Part shown: piece after piece, positions 1-8,761 of the stretch
Numbering within the stretch: position 1 is the first letter of the stretch
How the letters are laid out: every line of letters begins with the position of its first letter
DNA from: CAZRNB01 sp964601355
Lineage (GTDB): Bacteria; Planctomycetota; Phycisphaerae; Sedimentisphaerales; Anaerobacaceae
Direction of reading: 5' to 3'
Length of the DNA: 33,716 nt
Assembly (NCBI GenBank): GCA_964601355.1
Contig: CAZRNB010000018.1
Location: forward strand, 1-33,716
The notes under the pieces: generated by a model
Databases searched by the model: none
Told to the model about the DNA's origin: nothing
Seen by the model: the letters and a program-made list of their open reading frames with translations, nothing else
Translations under genes and position numbers: made by a program

Positions 1-47
1 AAGAACATTACTACTATTATTTTTATGCTTAATTGGCATAGCATAAC

Positions 48-359
48 CTATGAGAGGTCTTTGGATGCAGCTACAAATCTTAGAAGCATCGCGATTTTGT
101 TTGTGACCTGGAGCTTTCGATATATATTTCTGGTGTGAGTTTTAACTGTGCCAGGCCTTATTTCTAGAGCCTTAGCTATGCTGCCGTTTCTAAAGCCCTG
201 ACAAATAAGCTCCGCTATTTTGGCCTCACGAGGAGTCAGGTTATAGCATCTTTGAACATAAGCCCACTGCTTCAGGTCAAGGAGAAAAACATTTGACCGA
301 AGCGGAACAAAAGGCTCGTTATCACTGTTTTTTTCCGTATAGTCTGGAAACTGGTTCAT
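48..359 (-). CDS. Stand-alone LuxR/GerE-type HTH transcriptional regulator
   Basis: A 103-residue protein with little more than a LuxR-type DNA-binding domain at about residues 40-98. The scaffold LTPREAKIAELICQG, then IAKALEIRPGTVKTH (recognition helix region) and IYRKLQV is typical of the GerE/LuxR C-terminal domain. There is no receiver, PAS or autoinducer-binding domain, so activity is probably set by its level or by a partner protein. The ATG lies 2 bp after the stop of the long TPR gene, which implies co-transcription and perhaps translational coupling. It is the last gene of the polysaccharide operon, so feedback on that operon is a reasonable inference. The domain call is firm; the target is unknown. 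Confidence 0.85.
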   Translation of the reverse strand: MNQFPDYTEKNSDNEPFVPLRSNVFLLDLKQWAYVQRCYNLTPREAKIAELICQGFRNGSIAKALEIRPGTVKTHTRNIYRKLQVTNKIAMLLRFVAASKDLS

Positions 360-361
360 GA

Positions 362-3300
362 TTATTTATTTGACTGGAGAGTTTTGAGCAGGTTCTGTGC
401 TTCAGCTAAATCTATTTTTGACAATCCTCCAATTTGATTGTGTAATTCAAGGGCTTGCTGCAGCTCGATTACGGCCTTGTCTTTTTTGTCTTGTGCAGCT
501 AAAGAACGTCCCAGATGAAAACGGGAAGCAACTGCTGCAGGATTTTCTTTTGTATAGAGTTTGATAGCCGTATTGAAACTCTCAATTGCTTTATCGAATT
601 CGGCGAGTCTATAATATATCACGCCGCGTGTGTCGATCAGATCTATATAATTAGGTGCTAATTGTAATCCTTGCTGGGCAATCTTGAGTGCTTCTTTGCA
701 TTTACCCTGCTCTTCGCACATTATCCAGGCAAGGTTATTCATAACGATTACATTATCCGGCTGAAGCTGGAGTATCTCCTGATAAAGTCTCGCTGATTCC
801 TCAGCACGCTCTGTTATCTGCAGAAGCGTAGCAAGAGTGTTCATAGCCGGCAGATTCTTGGGAGCACGCTCCAAAATCATCCGCAGTATTTCTTCAGCTA
901 TCTGTCTTGCCTGGCTGTCCTCGGTGCCGGCAAGATCATTTGCAACCATAACAGGGATGTTATTATCATCTGTATGCTTTCGACACCAATTAACTATTTG
1001 CTCTTTTAACTTGTCCCAGAGCTTATCGCTTTTAAGCAGACTGATCTGTGCCAGCAAAGGTGCTGGGTCGTTTGGTTCGGATTCAAACAAAGCATCAAAT
1101 TTCTTTTGAGCATTTTCCTTGCTGCCGCTGCGATACAGTGCCACAGCCAGGGCGATGTCCGCTCTTTTCTGCTGGATAGGGTCTTTCCATTTGGGGGATT
1201 CGTTTTCAAGAAGTACGACAGCTTTTTTAGGCTCACCTGCCGCAATGTATGTGTTCGCCAATAGCATGATAATACCGATATTATTCGGGTCTTGCTCACG
1301 TAGCAGCCTAAGAGTTGGAATAGCCAGTGCCGGTGACCTTGCAGCTTCAGCGCGGGCCCTGAGCAGCATCAGTGCTCTATCGTTGGGACTATGGACAAGG
1401 CCGCGCATAGCAGTATCTAAAGCTCTTCCGGGCTGTCCTTGCCTAAGCAATATCTCACCAATCAAAGCCCAGGCTTCACTTATTTTCGGCTGGTCCTGTG
1501 TTATCTTTTCGAGAATCTTTTGAGCCTCTTCAATTCCTGGAGCTGTTCCTTCAGCAAGTGCTGATCTCGCTTTGAAAAGCCTTAGGTCGACGTCCTCAGG
1601 ATTCGATTGCAAAGATTGGTCAAGAATGTTTCTTCCCCGACGAGTTCTATCCGGATTGGTTGATGCCAAGAACAGTGAAACAGCACGTTTCCGGACTAAA
1701 AGATTATTAGGATCCAATGATAAAGCCTGCTCTATTGATGAAATAGCATCATTTACTTGGCCTGTAGAACTATGGAAGTCACTCTTTGTAAGCCATACAC
1801 CAATATTATTGGGTTCAGCAGAAACCGCACGTTCGAGGTCTTCCATCGCTTTGTCGTTTTGCCCCAGCGTAGAATATGTCCTGGCACGAATGATGTAAGC
1901 CGATACATTGTTAAGCTTTTCTACCAATTCATCACAAAGCTTTATTGCCTCTTTGGGTTTATTCTGGCGAGTATTTAGCTGGATTTGTGCATATACCACT
2001 GCTGTTGAGTTAGGGTCTTGCCCTTTCAGTTTATCCAACAATTCAGAGGCTTCATCGAACTCGCCTTGCTGCATTTTGAGAGATGCAAGGCTTAGATAGA
2101 TTGCTTGGTTATTTGGATCATTCTTTAGCAGGTCTCCAAGAACATTCGAGGCTGAGCTTAGCTCGCCGCGTCTGAGATAACTCTGCAACTGCAGTTTTTG
2201 AAGATCGGGGTGGTAGAGATTCCGACGGGATGCCTGGTTAAGAATGTCCTCTGCTTCGTCATATTGTCTTGCTTTGTACAGTGCCGCAACCGCAGGTATT
2301 ATCACGCGAATGTCGCTAGGAGACCTGTTTAAGGCGTCGCGGTACGTCGAGATTGCCAGTTTTAGGTCGCCGCCACGTTCATAAGCTGCCGCCAGGAGCA
2401 TACGACTGGCCTGGTCGTCTTGGTTGTCTAATATATTTTCCTTCAAAAGTAAGATGATTTGGGGATAATGGTTTTTAAAATCATCCTTGATAAACCAGAC
2501 TCTCGCCTGTTCATAGCGCCATTGCCAACCTTTATCGCCTTCAAGTAACTTGATGTCGTTAATGATCTGCTGGCTTTGCTCGGGATTTTTAAGGGCTTGT
2601 TCACACGATAAAAGTCGACGTTTGATAGGAATGTCACTGGGCAGCTCCTGCGCTAATTCGTAAAGGAGTTTGTACGCATTATCTCCTTCTCCCCACTGGG
2701 TATATATGTCAGCAAGCAATAGACTTAAGTCACGTTGGACCGTAGGTTGCTCAATACGTGCTAATGCGTTTTTAATAATTGTTTCAGATTCTTTGTGAGC
2801 ACCTTGCCTTGCTAATAAAGTCGCGAGGTATATGACAGGCTCAACTGCATTAGGGAAATTCTCTATCGTTTTGTTTAAGATTGCTATCGCCTCATTTTCT
2901 TTTTCCTGAGCTGTAAACAAGTCAGCTTCAGCAAGGGTGGCCCTTACCTGCGAGGGATGGTTTATCTTCAAATCTTTTACCAGCTCTTCAGCTTTTGTAA
3001 AATTGCTCTGTTGCAATGCAGCCTGGAACTGCAAAAGTTTAACCTCTACAGCCACTTCTGTGTTTTTTTCAAGTGTGGCCAATTGCTTTTCTATGTCCTG
3101 CCAAATTTGAGTATTTTCTTTCCCAGAGCGGTTTGAGCCTGCCGCCACTAAGCTGATTCGAGCTTGTAAATACGCCAAAACAGCCTCAGTGTTCTCCGGC
3201 GAAAGCTGCATGACAGTTGTGGCGTGGTCCACTACTTCCGCCCAATTGCCTGTCTGAGCCAGCAACCTTATAAGGGCTAAACGTCCCTCAAGAAAGTTAG

Positions 3301-4609
3301 GCCTTTCAGAAACGAGCGCACGCAATTGTTGTGCTGCCGATTGCCTGTTGCCAATCCGTGCGAGAACCGATGCCAGTGCCAATCGAGCTTGTGGAGATTG
3401 ATTGCCTAATTCTATCGATCGTCGCCAGCATTTGGCAGCCTCGAAATATTGCCCTTTTTGTTCGGCAACAAGACCTTCGAAAAAGGCAACCATTTCAGGG
3501 GAGATATCCTTTTGGCGTAGTTTAGAAATACAGTCGGTGGCCCGCTCGAGCTGGCCGGCACGGATGAATAGTTCCACAGCAATGGGCAGAAAATCCCAAG
3601 GCTGAGAAGATAGCTCTTTTAGTCCGTTATCAGCTACGTTTAGCATTTTTTCCTTTGATTGTGATCTTAGTGCTAATTGTGCCCAGATTTGCCAAAGATT
3701 CTGGTCTTCAGGAGAAATCTTATGCACAGCCGACAGTTGTTCTTCTGCTTTATCCAAGACACCCGCATTAATAAATTCCTGTGCAAGTCGCAACCGTACT
3801 GTTGAATCTGATAAATCCAGTTTTTCGGCATGTTCCAGGTCTGCGAAGGCTTTTGCTTTATCTTCGTTTCTTAGATAGTAACCGGCGCGGATTACATAAG
3901 CCAAAGCCGATGATGGATTATTCCTGACTGCCTGGTTGAACCAGTGCTCGGCTGGTTCTTGAAAACTTTCAACCTGTTGCTCTGCAAATCGGCCTATGGT
4001 TTCATAAGCCAAAACCTGTTCTGGATGTTTTTCTATAATACTCTTCAGTTCCTCGGCTGCTTCATTGAACTTTCGTTGTCTGACTAATGCCAATGCCAAC
4101 ATTCGGCGAAGCTCCGGGTCCTTATATGTTTTTGTTTCTGCCTGGGGCTGGCCATTGGGAGAGCCTTCGCTATCTTCTTGCGAGGTGGTGTTTTCTTCAA
4201 GCTGTCTTCTGGCGATTAGCTCAGCCTCGCCGGGCATACCAAAGCCTAAATAGATTTCGGTTAACTTCATAACGGCTTCGGTATTACGCTTGTCTATTCT
4301 CAGAATATTTCGATAAGCAGCTATAGCTTGCTGAATGTTGTTTGATTTATGTGGTCTTATATTAAGCTGGGCATCAGCATATTTGAGAAGCACCGCTGTA
4401 TCATCTTGGTTAACAGCTAAATAGCGTCCAAGTTGCGATGCCGCCTCTTGCCACTGCCGCTGACTATACGCTTCGAGACCGGCCTCCAGACCGTGCTCTG
4501 CTCTTCGTCCTCTCTGCAACTGCCTCAATGCATAAGCAGTTGCTCCCAGGACAACGATGCTGATGACTAAAACAATTGCCAACTTCCAATTAAAGTATCT
4601 TTTTGCCAT
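362..4609 (-). CDS. Very long membrane-anchored TPR-repeat protein
   Basis: A 1415-residue protein with one N-terminal membrane segment (about residues 9-29) preceded by basic residues, giving an N-in topology with the rest outside the cytoplasm. Most of the remainder is degenerate tetratricopeptide repeats, seen as recurring patterns such as G-x-x-x-x-A and final proline-containing turns (for example PNNIGVWLTKSDFHSSTGQV and PDNVIVMNNLAWIMCEEQGK). It resembles the PrsT-like TPR proteins of exosortase/PEP-CTERM exopolysaccharide loci, but is longer than the 900-residue range I associate with those. The likely role is scaffolding of the polysaccharide or protein-export machinery in the periplasm. 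It starts 27 bp after the sugar-phosphate transferase stop. The TPR assignment is secure; the role is inferred from context. Confidence 0.85.
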   Translation of the reverse strand: MAKRYFNWKLAIVLVISIVVLGATAYALRQLQRGRRAEHGLEAGLEAYSQRQWQEAASQLGRYLAVNQDDTAVLLKYADAQLNIRPHKSNNIQQAIAAYRNILRIDKRNTEAVMKLTEIYLGFGMPGEAELIARRQLEENTTSQEDSEGSPNGQPQAETKTYKDPELRRMLALALVRQRKFNEAAEELKSIIEKHPEQVLAYETIGRFAEQQVESFQEPAEHWFNQAVRNNPSSALAYVIRAGYYLRNEDKAKAFADLEHAEKLDLSDSTVRLRLAQEFINAGVLDKAEEQLSAVHKISPEDQNLWQIWAQLALRSQSKEKMLNVADNGLKELSSQPWDFLPIAVELFIRAGQLERATDCISKLRQKDISPEMVAFFEGLVAEQKGQYFEAAKCWRRSIELGNQSPQARLALASVLARIGNRQSAAQQLRALVSERPNFLEGRLALIRLLAQTGNWAEVVDHATTVMQLSPENTEAVLAYLQARISLVAAGSNRSGKENTQIWQDIEKQLATLEKNTEVAVEVKLLQFQAALQQSNFTKAEELVKDLKINHPSQVRATLAEADLFTAQEKENEAIAILNKTIENFPNAVEPVIYLATLLARQGAHKESETIIKNALARIEQPTVQRDLSLLLADIYTQWGEGDNAYKLLYELAQELPSDIPIKRRLLSCEQALKNPEQSQQIINDIKLLEGDKGWQWRYEQARVWFIKDDFKNHYPQIILLLKENILDNQDDQASRMLLAAAYERGGDLKLAISTYRDALNRSPSDIRVIIPAVAALYKARQYDEAEDILNQASRRNLYHPDLQKLQLQSYLRRGELSSASNVLGDLLKNDPNNQAIYLSLASLKMQQGEFDEASELLDKLKGQDPNSTAVVYAQIQLNTRQNKPKEAIKLCDELVEKLNNVSAYIIRARTYSTLGQNDKAMEDLERAVSAEPNNIGVWLTKSDFHSSTGQVNDAISSIEQALSLDPNNLLVRKRAVSLFLASTNPDRTRRGRNILDQSLQSNPEDVDLRLFKARSALAEGTAPGIEEAQKILEKITQDQPKISEAWALIGEILLRQGQPGRALDTAMRGLVHSPNDRALMLLRARAEAARSPALAIPTLRLLREQDPNNIGIIMLLANTYIAAGEPKKAVVLLENESPKWKDPIQQKRADIALAVALYRSGSKENAQKKFDALFESEPNDPAPLLAQISLLKSDKLWDKLKEQIVNWCRKHTDDNNIPVMVANDLAGTEDSQARQIAEEILRMILERAPKNLPAMNTLATLLQITERAEESARLYQEILQLQPDNVIVMNNLAWIMCEEQGKCKEALKIAQQGLQLAPNYIDLIDTRGVIYYRLAEFDKAIESFNTAIKLYTKENPAAVASRFHLGRSLAAQDKKDKAVIELQQALELHNQIGGLSKIDLAEAQNLLKTLQSNK

Positions 4610-4636
4610 TTACATCACTTCTCCCACACAATCGTG

Positions 4637-6319
4637 TTAGATCTGGTCAATCAAATTACCAACCATTCTCTTTATTGTTTGCCAACATATCCACAGGTCC
4701 ATCTTTAATGACAGTCTTTTTACATATTCAGTGTCGTAATGTATCCATTCTTGAAAATCTTTACCTGGGATTCGCGTTCTGCAAATCTGCCATAGGCCTG
4801 TTATTCCCGGTCGAACAGATAGTCTGGCGTAGCGCCAGGAGGGGCATAACGTATTCTCCGTTTCCGGAGAAGGTCTAGGACCAACAACACTCATCTGGCC
4901 GAGCAGAACATTGAAGAATTGCGGAATTTCGTCAATATATGTTTGTCGCAAGAATCTGCCAACCGCGCTGATTCGAGGATCGTCCACTATCTTGAACTGA
5001 GGACCATCGACTTCGCTGATAATCCTCAGCTTATCCTGCATACTCTCGGCTCCCGCTGTCATGCTTCTGAACTTTATACAATGAAATTCTTTGCTGTGTT
5101 GCCCCTGTCGTTTGTCTCTGAAAAATACAGGACCTGGAGAATTTAATTTTATTGCCAGAGCAATGAAGGGCATAATCGGTACAAACAGAATCAGCACTAT
5201 TATGGCGGCTGAACAGTCGGCAATTCGTTTGAAGCTGCCTGCATAGGAAAGCTTAGACCAGTTACGATAAGTTCCACTTACGCGTTTGAGGTCGTTTGAA
5301 TTAAATTTTAAATAACTGATTTGCTTTGAAAAATTACTTGCATATCGATCGACGGTTTTCATGTTGTGCTGGGGTCCTGTAACAACACGGTTTTGCACAA
5401 CATGTTTTTCCGATATGCAAACATCCTGACCTATTATTGATGAGTGGATGATCACATCTTTTTCAATCTTAACGTTGTTGCCAATAACGGCTGGGCCGAT
5501 GATAACAGCGTTTGGGCCGATATGAACGTTTTTCCCCAACAGTACTTTACCTATTATTTTTGAATTTGGGGATATAGTATTTGAATTTCGGTTTTTGTCC
5601 GTCGTTATGCGTGTTTGGGAAAGCTGACTTATGCAAAAATTCAGCAATCCCTCTTCTGTGTTCAAATCAAACGCCACCCCAGCTATGTTAACTGCCCTCA
5701 GTATTAATGCGGTCGATTGGCACTTTTGCAAAAAAAGCGAAAACGATGCTGGCAATACATTGTCGGTTAAAATCTGTCTAAGAATTGCGGTCTTTATAAA
5801 AATGAAATGAGGCCAGTCTGTAGGAACAGGTGCAGGTTCGGCACAATCAGAGTAGCACCGTCTGAAACCTGCCACTTTGTTCTGTGGCGTTAACCGCACT
5901 TTTTCAAGATAGGCCATCAACTGGGGATCGGCATTAACAGCCAACACATCAGCTTTAGTATCAGCTAGCACTTTATTAAGCAGTTCTATGTTAATTTTTG
6001 CAGCAAATTGGCCGTTCGAAAAAACAGACCATTTATTCCGCTCGGTTTCTCGTTGAGCTGTGAAGCAAATAGGCACGTTTTCCTTATAGAACATTAGCTT
6101 TTGCCTGGCTGCACTAAGCTCAGTTTTCCATTCTTCAGGAATATAACATACGACCTTGCTTTTATGACTCCAGCCAAAGCGAGGTATTTTCCTTTGTGGA
6201 AGACTCCCGCACAATCCATTTAAAACAAGATTAGCGATAGGTTCATTGGAAATCGCAAAATGAAGCAAACTATTATTAATCGTGCAGAAGTTGTCTTTGT
6301 GTACAATTACAAAATTCAT
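4637..6319 (-). CDS. Initiating sugar-phosphate transferase fused to N-terminal pseudo-nucleotidyltransferase/beta-helix
   Basis: The C-terminal half is a bacterial sugar transferase (WcaJ/PssY/ExoY type), which moves a hexose-1-phosphate onto undecaprenyl phosphate at the inner membrane to start repeat-unit assembly. Numbered from the ATG at 6319, the hallmarks are KFRSMT (about 416-421), DEIPQFFNVLLGQMSVVGPR (about 463-482) and RPGITGLWQ (about 503-511), after one hydrophobic segment at about 367-391. The N-terminal half lacks the multi-helix/CoA-binding region of WcaJ. It has a weak nucleotidyltransferase-like stretch (VLAVNAD near 126-131) followed by a left-handed beta-helix hexapeptide run (about 250-312, e.g. 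IGPNAVIIGPAVIG). An upstream in-frame TTG at 6346 would add 9 residues; I prefer the ATG, although neither start has a strong ribosome-binding site. Confidence 0.88.
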   Translation of the reverse strand: MNFVIVHKDNFCTINNSLLHFAISNEPIANLVLNGLCGSLPQRKIPRFGWSHKSKVVCYIPEEWKTELSAARQKLMFYKENVPICFTAQRETERNKWSVFSNGQFAAKINIELLNKVLADTKADVLAVNADPQLMAYLEKVRLTPQNKVAGFRRCYSDCAEPAPVPTDWPHFIFIKTAILRQILTDNVLPASFSLFLQKCQSTALILRAVNIAGVAFDLNTEEGLLNFCISQLSQTRITTDKNRNSNTISPNSKIIGKVLLGKNVHIGPNAVIIGPAVIGNNVKIEKDVIIHSSIIGQDVCISEKHVVQNRVVTGPQHNMKTVDRYASNFSKQISYLKFNSNDLKRVSGTYRNWSKLSYAGSFKRIADCSAAIIVLILFVPIMPFIALAIKLNSPGPVFFRDKRQGQHSKEFHCIKFRSMTAGAESMQDKLRIISEVDGPQFKIVDDPRISAVGRFLRQTYIDEIPQFFNVLLGQMSVVGPRPSPETENTLCPSWRYARLSVRPGITGLWQICRTRIPGKDFQEWIHYDTEYVKRLSLKMDLWICWQTIKRMVGNLIDQI

Positions 6320-6397
6320 CTTTTTGTGTTTACTGGTAACCCACAAGACCTACAATGGGTGGTTTGAATCCTTGGATTCTACCTTCATTGCTCTGAT

Positions 6398-8689
6398 TTA
6401 TTGGATGAGGGAATCTGTCTGTTTGTTATCCTCGGTCTTGATGAGAGTAATCAGGCTTACTTTGGCCTGAGATGTTTTCTTGCGTAAATAATTATTATGT
6501 GCCTGGTAGTTGTCGTAAAGGTGATAAAAACTATGAGCTGCCTGAACGTTACCCAGAACAGTCCCAAGCACTCTCACATTTGTTTGCATCAGTCGTTCAT
6601 TTGCTTCCTGTAAATCAGGAATAGTAGTTCGGCCGGCAAAGCTGATTAGTATTACAGCTCCTGCAATCTTGGCCCACACCAAAGCGTCAGGAAATGCCAA
6701 TAGAGGAGGAGTATCAATAATAATGCAATCGTAGTTTTCGCTCAATTTACTTATTTGCTTGGCAGCCATAGGTGAGGAGATCAATTCATAAACATCATTG
6801 CCATTGCAGGATTTTGCCGATAGAACATTTAGGCCGATTGAGCTTATAGAGTAAATAGCTTTGTCGGATTCTATTCCTAAAAGTGCATCTTGCAGGCCGT
6901 TTACATCTTTAGGAAGATTCAACAAACTTGCGATGTCAGATTTTCTTAAATCTCCGTCTATCAACAAAACTTTTTTCCCCGCCTTGGCCATACTTGTTGC
7001 TAAATTTATCGCGAAGGTAGTTTTGCCCTCTTGTGTTCCAGGACTTGTTACAACCAGCTTCCTGGGCATTCCATTTTGGTTAAGTAGTCCCAGATTCGCA
7101 CGGATAGTTTGATATTCACTTTCTATTTGGCTTGTAACGTGAGCCGGTTTGATGTGGCGCAGGTTTCTGGTAGTTCCGATGACCGGGATATTGATGCATT
7201 TGGTAATGTCATCCGGTGTTCGCAACCTTTTGTCTACCTTATCTCGCAGAAAGGCTAATCCCATACCGCAGAATAATGCACCAAACAAGAGTGCCGCTGA
7301 ATATTTTGCTCGCTTATCACGGATGTCGGAGATATCGGCATTATATGCAACAGAAACCCTTGCTGGACGCTTTCGCTCCAACTCCACATCCCGTATGCGC
7401 CTGCGTATGGTATCGTATGTCTCTTGATCCAAACTCTGTTGAAACTTCAGGTCTTCAATATTCAGTTGCTTACGACCAATTTCAATAACTTGGGTATCTT
7501 CCTGTGCTAACACCTCACGCAAATGGTTTTCATGCACTTTGGTTTGTTCCAGCTCCGTTCTGATATTAAGGCTTCTTTCTTTATTGACTCTGGCAATTTC
7601 TTCGGACGCTACATCGTTAAAATCTTTAGATGTTTTTTTGCGTTGCTCCTCAATCTGAGACCGAAACGCATCCAACAGATCCTGTTTTTGTTTGAGGCTT
7701 GGATTGTCGGCTGTGAATGTTTGTTTGGCTACGATTAGGTCTCGCTCAAGACTTACAACGTTCCGGGTTAATTCCTGGATCATAGGATCCGAATTGATAC
7801 GCTCATTGCGAATTCTGAGAAGGACTTCCGGTGCAATAGACTGCTCTTTGATCTGCTCTTGGAACTGTACCTGCGCTTCAAGGTTGATTCTACGCGCCTC
7901 AACACTGGTGAGCTCAGACAGTATGGCTGTCACTCGTCTCAGTCTCATATCCTGGCGGTCAATCAAGTTTGTGCTTCCAAATTCCGATGCCGATTGCCGG
8001 ATTGCCTCATTCGAGCTTCGCAATTTATCCTCCAATAATTTTCGCTCGGCATCGAGCAGATTTAATTTTCGGTTCTGATCCTCCGATGAACTTGATACTT
8101 CAATATCCATATAGGCATTAATAAAAGCATCGATGATCTGTTTAGCCTCTTCCGGTTGTCCGTTTTCCATAGTTAATTTCAATAGCTCGGTGTTTCGAAC
8201 CGCTTTAGCGGTAATGATGTTGGAGGAGATTGCTCGTTTTAATTTCGTCACTACATCAAGTTTAGTGGTTTCTCCGATTAATTTCTGTTTTACCTTCTCG
8301 GCCAAGCCGCTTGATTCGTCTTCAAAAAAGGAAAGGTTTCTGCTGGCCAGATCGTCTGCCACTCTCTGAACAAAGCGCTCGCTGGTTATTACTTCTGCCT
8401 CAGTAAACATAGATGTTTGTGCCGGATTTTGTTCCCCTGTCAAAATATTCGTTAAAACAGGAGTGAATCTCAATGCGCCACTTACAATATATCTCGGTTT
8501 GATTAAATACCATATTGCAGGTAATCCAATTGCACACATTGTGAGGAATATAAATAGTACAATGTACCAGCGCCGCAGAACGCCCTTAATTAAGTCAGAT
8601 GAGCTCTGGCTACCAGGTTCAGATGGGGTTTCAACTTTGATAAGTTTTTGCTCCAATAGACGATCAGTGTCTTTGTCTAAATTATTCAT
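6398..8689 (-). CDS. Wzc-type polysaccharide co-polymerase with BY-kinase domain
   Basis: A 763-residue inner-membrane protein combining a Wzz chain-length domain with a bacterial tyrosine kinase. Membrane segments lie at about residues 41-63 and 463-481, enclosing a large periplasmic region rich in coiled coil (about 200-440). The cytoplasmic kinase has Walker A GTQEGKTT (551-558), Walker A' VLLIDGD (574-580) and Walker B CIIIDTPP (655-662). A C-terminal tyrosine cluster (Tyr722, 725, 728, 734) is the expected autophosphorylation site. The family controls polymer length and export through phosphorylation cycles. The start is supported by GAGAGG-like purines about 6 bp before the ATG (AGAGGATAAAATG). 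It lies between the exosortase fusion and the initiating transferase. Confidence 0.93.
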   Translation of the reverse strand: MNNLDKDTDRLLEQKLIKVETPSEPGSQSSSDLIKGVLRRWYIVLFIFLTMCAIGLPAIWYLIKPRYIVSGALRFTPVLTNILTGEQNPAQTSMFTEAEVITSERFVQRVADDLASRNLSFFEDESSGLAEKVKQKLIGETTKLDVVTKLKRAISSNIITAKAVRNTELLKLTMENGQPEEAKQIIDAFINAYMDIEVSSSSEDQNRKLNLLDAERKLLEDKLRSSNEAIRQSASEFGSTNLIDRQDMRLRRVTAILSELTSVEARRINLEAQVQFQEQIKEQSIAPEVLLRIRNERINSDPMIQELTRNVVSLERDLIVAKQTFTADNPSLKQKQDLLDAFRSQIEEQRKKTSKDFNDVASEEIARVNKERSLNIRTELEQTKVHENHLREVLAQEDTQVIEIGRKQLNIEDLKFQQSLDQETYDTIRRRIRDVELERKRPARVSVAYNADISDIRDKRAKYSAALLFGALFCGMGLAFLRDKVDKRLRTPDDITKCINIPVIGTTRNLRHIKPAHVTSQIESEYQTIRANLGLLNQNGMPRKLVVTSPGTQEGKTTFAINLATSMAKAGKKVLLIDGDLRKSDIASLLNLPKDVNGLQDALLGIESDKAIYSISSIGLNVLSAKSCNGNDVYELISSPMAAKQISKLSENYDCIIIDTPPLLAFPDALVWAKIAGAVILISFAGRTTIPDLQEANERLMQTNVRVLGTVLGNVQAAHSFYHLYDNYQAHNNYLRKKTSQAKVSLITLIKTEDNKQTDSLIQ

Positions 8690-8761
8690 TTTATCCTCTC
8701 ACAAATACGACACACATTATTAGATGAAGTTCCGAAGCTGTTTTTGACGCTTATGGATACA

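Noticed and set aside
1..47. Terminator after the LuxR-type gene
   Set aside because: TATGCT...AGCATA can pair across a 10-nt loop, but the stem is AT-rich and no T-run follows on the minus strand.
837..4253. Several plus-strand frames of 60-134 codons antisense to the TPR gene
   Set aside because: They are shadows of a highly repetitive coding sequence on the other strand, without domain features or ribosome-binding sites.
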